A stretch of 64,000 nucleotides of DNA, from positions 2,652,001 through 2,716,000 of the forward strand of contig NC_016940.1 in NCBI RefSeq assembly GCF_000250635.1. Reading direction: 5' to 3'. Below the pieces are notes generated by a model. It saw only the letters and a list, made by a program, of their open reading frames with translations, was not told where the DNA came from and made no database searches. Source of the DNA: Saprospira grandis str. Lewin (GTDB lineage Bacteria > Bacteroidota > Bacteroidia > Chitinophagales > Saprospiraceae). Of the stretch, positions 58,638-64,000 are shown piece by piece. The position numbers were made by a program, and so were the translations under genes. Within the stretch, counting starts at the first letter, position 1, and each line of letters opens with the position of its first letter.

Positions 58638-60195
58638 CTTGGGTTGACCCACTTTTTATAGCGGTGTCAATTTAGGGATCGATATCCATCATACATAAAT
58701 ATGAATCTCTCTAACCCTAGTCCTATTTTCTTGACGGATACGGCATGCCTAGTTTTCTTCACTGCGCCATTAAATCCGCCCAACCTTGCTATGATCCAAT
58801 AGGCCCAAGCTATTGATTTAGAGGTAAATGGGTTACGCAAAGAAGGGCTTTGGCTTTCGCCTTTTAGATATTGTTTAAATATAAGATCTAAGACTTCTAC
58901 TTCATCTTCTGTGAAAATAGAGGTTGCTGGAGTCTCATTATCTTGGTTAAGTCCAGCTTCTTTAAGCTTAAGGACCTTGTCAGATGCACTGATTGCCATA
59001 AGTATCATTTTGCGGATAGCTTTACCTGTTTTTAAACATATGTTTTCAATATCAAAGCCATCTGATTTTAAATATTTAAAGTATGTTTCAATTAACCACC
59101 TCTTGCGGTAGCAAAGAACAAGCTCTAAGAGCTCTTCTTCGCTGTTGATTTCTTCATTTGTGAGTAAGCGCCAACTGATGGTTTCATCATCATGATCTTT
59201 TTTTGTTCGGCTTCTTTTTCTAGCGGCAGATTTTGAAAAACCTTTGCCCTTTTCAAAGACCTCAATAACATTGATTGTCATTGGTTTAGGCCTTGGTTCG
59301 CCAAGAACATACTTACAAGATTTGGGAACGGCAAAAGTCACTTTTTTAGATCGAATAACTAGCTTCTTCCCGTTAAGTTTTTTACGGCTACTCTTGACCG
59401 TTTCTGTCGTCTCAAAGTCTGCTGGATAATGTTCAAAGACATCACATAATGGAATCTTTTTGCCATCCTCCCAAATCGTTGCTCGTCTATCTGTTCGAGA
59501 CCGAATCAAGAACTTAATATGCTGTCTGAAAAAACTTTCCATCATGGGATAAACATCTCCTTCTCGATCACAAACATGTAAAATATCAATTAGGTCGTTA
59601 ATTACTTTTAACGCAGATTCTGTCTCTTCTACATTTACTTTCCATCTCGTAATTTCACCTCTAAAATGACCCGTATTTCTATTTTCAGCCTCCTTACAAG
59701 TTACTCTATTTTTATATCGATTATAAAGCTGAACACCTCCTAAGCCATGATAATGAAAGCTTTCTCGACCATATAGTAGAGCCATGTGAAGAAATACAGA
59801 CAAATTTGTTTCCCGACCTCCAGGGCCTAAACCCTCTTTGTCCGTTAGTCTATTTCTTTGCTTATTCAGTACAACTTCAGAGGTGTCGTGAAAGGCCAGA
59901 AGCTTTTCTTCAACCACCTTCATAGACTCCCTACTTTTGCCAATAAACTCAAATTGAATGTATTCCTCAGTAAGATTTTTGTTTGATAACAACCTCATGA
60001 AAGCCTTACGGTCTGCATCAGTTTTTGCTACATTTGTTAAATGTGGGTTAGGATTATTTTTTAGACTCTCTGCTAATCTATAACATACTCTCACTGATTG
60101 CTTATTTAGCATAAATGAAGATACCTTTGTACTGTCCATATAAATCTTGATTTAGAGCTAAGTTAAGCTTATTTTTAAAAGTGGGTCAACCCAAG
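58638..60195 (-). mobile_element. IS4/Tn5-like insertion sequence, 1558 bp, apparently intact
   Basis: Exact 19-bp terminal inverted repeats (CTTGGGTTGACCCACTTTT at 58638-58656 and complement at 60177-60195). Direct duplication CCCCAGAAC flanks it at 58629-58637 and 60196-60204 (9 bp, within the 9-12 bp range of IS4). One transposase gene fills it. The exact flanks and uninterrupted gene suggest recent insertion. Confidence 0.95.
58667..60139 (-). CDS. IS4-family (Tn5-like) transposase
   Basis: A 490-residue DDE transposase. The acidic triad is visible: Asp85 in FHDTSEVV, Asp191 in HVCDREGDVYPMM, and Glu351 in YRKRWLIETYFKYLK. The YREK signature has the same spacing as Tn5 (Y344, R347, E351, K358). 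The N-terminal ~75 residues resemble the Tn5-type DNA-binding domain (ADRKAFMRLLSNKNLTEEY). It starts at an ATG at 60139, 38 bases inside the right inverted repeat, and the stop lies 10 bases inside the left one. The gene is read opposite to the efflux operon. It looks catalytically intact. Confidence 0.95.
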   Translation of the reverse strand: MDSTKVSSFMLNKQSVRVCYRLAESLKNNPNPHLTNVAKTDADRKAFMRLLSNKNLTEEYIQFEFIGKSRESMKVVEEKLLAFHDTSEVVLNKQRNRLTDKEGLGPGGRETNLSVFLHMALLYGRESFHYHGLGGVQLYNRYKNRVTCKEAENRNTGHFRGEITRWKVNVEETESALKVINDLIDILHVCDREGDVYPMMESFFRQHIKFLIRSRTDRRATIWEDGKKIPLCDVFEHYPADFETTETVKSSRKKLNGKKLVIRSKKVTFAVPKSCKYVLGEPRPKPMTINVIEVFEKGKGFSKSAARKRSRTKKDHDDETISWRLLTNEEINSEEELLELVLCYRKRWLIETYFKYLKSDGFDIENICLKTGKAIRKMILMAISASDKVLKLKEAGLNQDNETPATSIFTEDEVEVLDLIFKQYLKGESQSPSLRNPFTSKSIAWAYWIIARLGGFNGAVKKTRHAVSVKKIGLGLERFIFMYDGYRSLN

Positions 60196-60204
60196 CCCCA
60201 GAAC
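60196..60204. repeat. Target-site duplication, right copy
   Basis: CCCCAGAAC, matching the left flank. Confidence 0.9.
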
Positions 60205-60282
60205 GTAGCGCAGCAAGCGCAGCGCAGCTGAGGCCCCAAAAAACAAAGATTAGTTAAATCAAAGCAATCAGAATCAAACGAT

Positions 60283-63200
60283 ATGAGCCAAGAAAAAAAG
60301 AAACTCTACCGGAGTTTTGGGCCAAGTAACTTTGCTGTAGATAATGCCATTAGTATGTTTTTGCTAACGGGAATTATCTTCCTTTTTGGAGCGCAATCTT
60401 ATTTGACCATGCCCAAAGAGGCCTTTCCAGAAATTGTGATTCCTACTATTTATGTGGGAACGACCTACTCGGGAAACTCGGCCGAGGATATGGAAAAACT
60501 GGTGACCATTCCGCTAGAAAAAGAGATTGGGTCCATTACGGGAATTAAAAAATTGGAGGCCACTTCTATTCAGGATTTCTCGAATATCATTGTAGAATTT
60601 AATACCAATGTAGAAGTAGAAAAGGCCCTGCGGGAGGTAAAAGATGCCGTAGACAAGGCCAAAAACGACGCAGATTTTCCGCAGGATTTAACGGCGGGTC
60701 CCGATGTTTTTGAAATCAACTTCTCTGAATTTCCTATCCTGACGGTCAATATCTCGGGCCGTTATACCGAGGACGAACTCCGCCAATATGGAGAGTACTT
60801 GCAGGATGAAATTGAGAAACTGTCCGAAATTTCGGAAGTAAAGCTCAAGGGAACCTCGGACAAGGAGGTGAAAATAGATGTGGATTGGTTTAAGATGCAA
60901 AGCCGCAAATTGAGCTTTAATGATATTGCCAATGCGATTAACATGGAAAACCTGACGCTCTCTGCTGGAGACTTTAAGTCGGAGGGTTTTAACCGCTCGG
61001 TACGGGTAGTGGGCGAGTTTAAAAATGTGAAGGAGATTGAGAATATCATCATCCGCTCGGAGTTTCAAAACCCGGTTTTCCTCAAGGATATTGCTAGCGT
61101 AAAAATGGGGTTTGAGGATCCTACTTCTATTGCTCGTAGCGACCAATTGCAGGTTGTTTCTTTGGATGTGATTAAGCGTTCTGGAGAAAACCTTTTGGAT
61201 GCTTCGGATAAGATTAAGGAGTTGGTAGAAAAGGCGCAGGCTAAACGCTTTCCTTCTGATTTGAAGGTCCAAATCTTTAATGACCAGTCTGTAGATACCC
61301 GCAACCAGGTGTCTAACCTACAAAACAGTATCATTTCAGGGATCATTCTCGTTGTTTTGGTCCTTTTGTTTTTCCTTGGTTTGCGCAATGCCTTATTTGT
61401 GGGCTTGGCGATTCCCATGTCGATGTTCCTCGGGATTTTAATCCTGAACCTCATGGGCGTTACCCTCAACATGATTGTACTCTTCTCGCTCATTTTGGCC
61501 CTAGGGATGTTGGTCGACAACTCTATTGTGGTGGTCGAAAACGTCTTCCGATATGTGCAAGAGGGCTATAGCCTCAAAGATGCCTCTAAAAAGGCAGCGG
61601 GCGAGGTGGCCATGCCGATCATCTCTTCTACGGCCACTACCTTGGCGGCTTTCTTTCCGCTTTTGTTCTGGCCCGGCCTAATGGGTGAATTTATGGGCTA
61701 TTTGCCCCTCACCTTGATTATCGTTCTGATTTCTTCGCTCTTTGTGGCCTTGGTCCTTACGCCTGTCTTTACGGCGGCCTTGATGACCAAAGAAAAAACG
61801 CCAGAAGAAGTAGAAGCAGAAAAAGGCAAAAAGCTCATCAACAACTTAATTTGGATTGGCGTTTTGGCCACTATTGCTGTAGGCGGCTGGATTACGGGCA
61901 CCGATTGGGTCCGAAACCTCTTTGGTATCGTCACGATCTTGACGGCCATGAATGTCTTTTTGTTTGCTCCTGGCGCCGTCTTTTTCCAAGATAAGTTTCT
62001 CCCTGTACTAGAGAGTATCTACGATAAATTTATTGGTTTTGCCCTAAAAGGGATCATGCCTTACCTTATGTTTTTGGGCGTTATTGGCTTGCTCTTCCTT
62101 TCTGTGGTTCTAATGGGGGTTTTCCCACCCAAAGTAGAGTTTTTCCCTGCGGCAGAACCCAAATACGTCAATGTCTTTGTCGATCTTCCTATTGGAAGTA
62201 GCATTGAGGCGACCAATGAATTGATGAAGGAACTAGAGGGTAAGGTAGAGGCCGTTGTTCGTCCCTATGACGAAAAGGGCGTTATTGAGGCGGTACTTTC
62301 TCAAATTGGAGAAAACACCTCGGATCCCTCTGGTCCCCCCGAACCTGGCGCTACGCCCAACAAGGCCCGTCTAACGGTTTCTTTTGTGCCTGCCGATGAG
62401 CGTCAAGGGGTATCTACTAGCCAAATTATGGAAGAAATCCGCCAATCGGTCCAAGGGTATGCTGGAGTAGAAATTGTGGTAGACCGCAACCAAGAAGGTC
62501 CCCCCACGGGTAAGCCCATCAACCTAGAGATTTCTGGGGATGATGTAGAAATGAGAGAGCTTTCGGCAGTGGCCAATACGGTCCTCAATAAGCTTCGCAA
62601 TGCCAATGTACCCGGGGTAGAGGAGCTCAAGATGAATGTCAATGCCAATGTGCAGCAAGACCTCATCGAGATTGACCGAGAAGCGGCTCGCCGCTATGGC
62701 CTATCTACTTATGATATTGCTATGACAATTCGTACGGCCCTTTATGGCCGCGAGGTCTCTAAGTTTAAGGAGGGAGAAGATGAATATCCTATCATGCTCC
62801 GCTTTAGCGAGGAGTACCGCCAAAGCCAAGAGGCCCTAATGAACCAAAATGTGACCTTCCGAAATATGGATGCGGGGGGACAAATTGTGCAGATTCCCAT
62901 TTCTTCGGTGGCCAAGAAGGTGCCCAGCACTACCTATAATGCCGTTAAGCGAAAGGATGAGAAACGGACCATCACTATTTATTCTAATGTGCTAGAGGGC
63001 TTTAATGCCAATGAGGTGGTGCAGCAGTTGCAGTTCATTATGGAGGACTACGATATGCCCGAGGGGTACAGCTTTAAGTTTACGGGAGAACAGGAGGAGC
63101 AAGCCGCCGCTATGGAGTTTTTGGGTTCGGCCTTTACCATTGCGATCTTGGCCATCTTCCTCATCCTCGTTTCGCAGTTCAACTCGCTCAGCAAGCCCTT

Positions 63201-63732
63201 TATCATTATCCTTTCGGTCTTCTTTAGTACCATTGGGGTGCTCTTGGGCTACATCCTCACGGGCATGGATCTGGTGGTCATTATGACCGGTATCGGTATT
63301 ATCTCTTTGGCTGGGGTGGTCGTAAATAACGCCATTGTACTCATTGATTATACGGACTTCCTGCAGAAGAGGCGAAAGGAGGAAACGGGCCAAGACCAAC
63401 TCACGGATGATGAGGTCAAGCAGTCGATTATCGAGGGTGGAAAAACCCGTCTTCGTCCCGTACTCCTCACGGCGATTACTACGGTTTTGGGCCTCATTCC
63501 CCTAGCCGTTGGCTTCAACTTTGATTTCTATGGCCTAATTACAGAGCTCAACCCCAATATTTACTGGGGAGGCGATAATGCCGCTTTCTGGGGCGCCATG
63601 TCTTGGACGGTGGTCTATGGCCTTATTTTCGCCACTTTCCTTACCCTAGTCATTGTCCCCGTGATGTATTGGCTAATGTATAAGATTAACCGCTTTTTTG
63701 CTGGCCTCTTTGGCCGCAATAAGGCCGCATAA
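60283..63732 (+). CDS. RND-family multidrug efflux pump (AcrB/HAE1-like)
   Basis: A 1149-residue inner-membrane proton-driven pump, somewhat longer than AcrB. The first membrane helix (about 20-38) precedes ALREVKDAVDKAK-type porter domains. Helices 2-6 lie at about 345-500. LGMLVDNSIVVVENVFRYV is TM4, with Asp followed by Asn where AcrB has Asp-Asp. The second half repeats the layout, ending with YGLIFATFLTLVIVPVMYWL. Extra charged residues (KEKTPEEVEAEKGKK near 510) sit in the central cytoplasmic loop. It should work with the adaptor and TolC upstream; the insertion sequence between may weaken its cotranscription. Substrate not inferable. Confidence 0.93.
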   Translation: MSQEKKKLYRSFGPSNFAVDNAISMFLLTGIIFLFGAQSYLTMPKEAFPEIVIPTIYVGTTYSGNSAEDMEKLVTIPLEKEIGSITGIKKLEATSIQDFSNIIVEFNTNVEVEKALREVKDAVDKAKNDADFPQDLTAGPDVFEINFSEFPILTVNISGRYTEDELRQYGEYLQDEIEKLSEISEVKLKGTSDKEVKIDVDWFKMQSRKLSFNDIANAINMENLTLSAGDFKSEGFNRSVRVVGEFKNVKEIENIIIRSEFQNPVFLKDIASVKMGFEDPTSIARSDQLQVVSLDVIKRSGENLLDASDKIKELVEKAQAKRFPSDLKVQIFNDQSVDTRNQVSNLQNSIISGIILVVLVLLFFLGLRNALFVGLAIPMSMFLGILILNLMGVTLNMIVLFSLILALGMLVDNSIVVVENVFRYVQEGYSLKDASKKAAGEVAMPIISSTATTLAAFFPLLFWPGLMGEFMGYLPLTLIIVLISSLFVALVLTPVFTAALMTKEKTPEEVEAEKGKKLINNLIWIGVLATIAVGGWITGTDWVRNLFGIVTILTAMNVFLFAPGAVFFQDKFLPVLESIYDKFIGFALKGIMPYLMFLGVIGLLFLSVVLMGVFPPKVEFFPAAEPKYVNVFVDLPIGSSIEATNELMKELEGKVEAVVRPYDEKGVIEAVLSQIGENTSDPSGPPEPGATPNKARLTVSFVPADERQGVSTSQIMEEIRQSVQGYAGVEIVVDRNQEGPPTGKPINLEISGDDVEMRELSAVANTVLNKLRNANVPGVEELKMNVNANVQQDLIEIDREAARRYGLSTYDIAMTIRTALYGREVSKFKEGEDEYPIMLRFSEEYRQSQEALMNQNVTFRNMDAGGQIVQIPISSVAKKVPSTTYNAVKRKDEKRTITIYSNVLEGFNANEVVQQLQFIMEDYDMPEGYSFKFTGEQEEQAAAMEFLGSAFTIAILAIFLILVSQFNSLSKPFIIILSVFFSTIGVLLGYILTGMDLVVIMTGIGIISLAGVVVNNAIVLIDYTDFLQKRRKEETGQDQLTDDEVKQSIIEGGKTRLRPVLLTAITTVLGLIPLAVGFNFDFYGLITELNPNIYWGGDNAAFWGAMSWTVVYGLIFATFLTLVIVPVMYWLMYKINRFFAGLFGRNKAA

Positions 63733-63758
63733 ACCCAGGCTTTGATCAAGCTTATCCT

Positions 63759-63789
63759 AAGGTCTCTACTTCGGTAGGGGCCTTTTTTG
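63759..63789 (+). terminator. Intrinsic terminator of the efflux operon
   Basis: 11-bp stem around a TTCG tetraloop (AAGGTCTCTAC / GTAGGGGCCTT, two G-T pairs), followed by a T-run. Confidence 0.9.
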
Positions 63790-63791
63790 TT

Positions 63792-64000
63792 TTTGGGGCT
63801 GCTGTTTTGGGGCCTCCTGCCTACGGCAGGCGCTACGCTTTGGGGCTCGCAGGTCTGCTCGGCCCTTCAGGCTCCACTTCATTTCGCCTTCGGTCTGGCC
63901 CTGCGGGCCACCCCGCCGCATCGCTAGGCCGAGGCGGCGCAGCCGCCTCCCGCTGGGGTCTGGCCTTTGGCTACTGCTGCACATCGGTTACTCCCTTTGG
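63792..64000 (+). repeat. GC-rich multi-hairpin element, copy 24 (runs to window end)
   Basis: Starts TTTTGGGGCTGCTGTTTTGG, apparently with a second GGGGCCTCC opening nested a few bases later. Its far end (CACATCGGTTACTCCCTTTGG) resembles the tail of copy 1. Confidence 0.85.

Larger units (their letters stand above)
58540..60243 (-). repeat. GC-rich multi-hairpin element, copy 23, interrupted by an insertion sequence
   Basis: The two parts 58540-58637 and 60205-60243 join into one ordinary element once the insertion sequence and one copy of the 9-bp duplication are removed. The joined end CGTAGCGCAGCAAGCGCAGC matches the copy at 35613-35750. Confidence 0.9.

Noticed and set aside
58638-60195. 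Composite transposon carrying efflux genes
   Set aside because: Only one copy of the insertion sequence is present, and its 9-bp duplication flanks that single copy directly.

Overview
The window looks like chromosomal DNA of a gliding, marine-type Bacteroidota bacterium, most likely Saprospiraceae, with Saprospira as my best guess. Reasons: two very large cell-surface proteins with SprB-like repeats and gliding/T9SS C-terminal domains; a PorE-like OmpA protein; an M43 protease with a type A T9SS sorting tail; promoters of the Bacteroidota type (TTTG, about 19 bp, TAnnTTTG); and many short lipoproteins. The genus is an inference from gene content and the dense GC-rich intergenic repeats, not from a database match.

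Layout. 0-10 kb: a truncated SpoIIE-type phosphatase, a YdjM-like membrane hydrolase, an Old Yellow Enzyme, an FMN glutamate-synthase-domain protein with a TlpA-like thioredoxin, a TPR protein, and a GCS2-CBS fusion with a small secreted protein. 10-16 kb: a lipoprotein convergent with aroQ, a membrane protein, a 41-bp tandem array, a Tat-exported PhoX-type phosphatase and a vWA lipoprotein. 16.7-21.7 kb: a 1657-residue SprB-like surface protein. 22-24 kb: a compact NUDIX-folK-deoxynucleoside kinase operon. 24.9-25.8 kb: a gene-free module made of a 164-bp inverted-repeat element and a 22-bp periodic array. 26-36.5 kb: metH, an aldehyde dehydrogenase, efp, accB-accC, a lipid-kinase-like protein and a DUF4920 lipoprotein. 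36.6-36.9 kb: three tRNA-Lys. 37-43 kb: a second SprB-like surface protein followed by the PorE-like protein. 43-52.6 kb: a helical PilJ-like secreted protein, a coiled-coil protein, an arrestin-like protein, an M43 protease, an ArsR regulator, a lipoprotein and an AsmA protein. 52.9-53.9 kb: tRNA-Val, then a second, inverted copy of the array module. 54-63.7 kb: a methyltransferase, then a TetR-TolC-adaptor-RND efflux operon interrupted by an intact IS4/Tn5-like insertion sequence.

The most distinctive feature is non-coding. About 25 GC-rich multi-hairpin elements (roughly 130-240 bp) sit between genes. Their stems differ in sequence between copies but stay complementary. Many begin with a T-run plus GGGGC within a few bases of a stop codon. 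Separately, two loci 28 kb apart carry the same composite module: an element with a 25-bp inverted repeat, about 50 bp of spacer, then 25-31 units of a 22-bp period. One locus is an inversion of the other. I do not recognise this module and regard it as the best candidate for something undescribed here.

Functionally the coding content is mostly housekeeping (folate, shikimate, methionine, fatty acid initiation, EF-P) plus envelope functions (T9SS cargo, gliding adhesins, AsmA, efflux). No CRISPR array, prophage or recognisable defence island is present.
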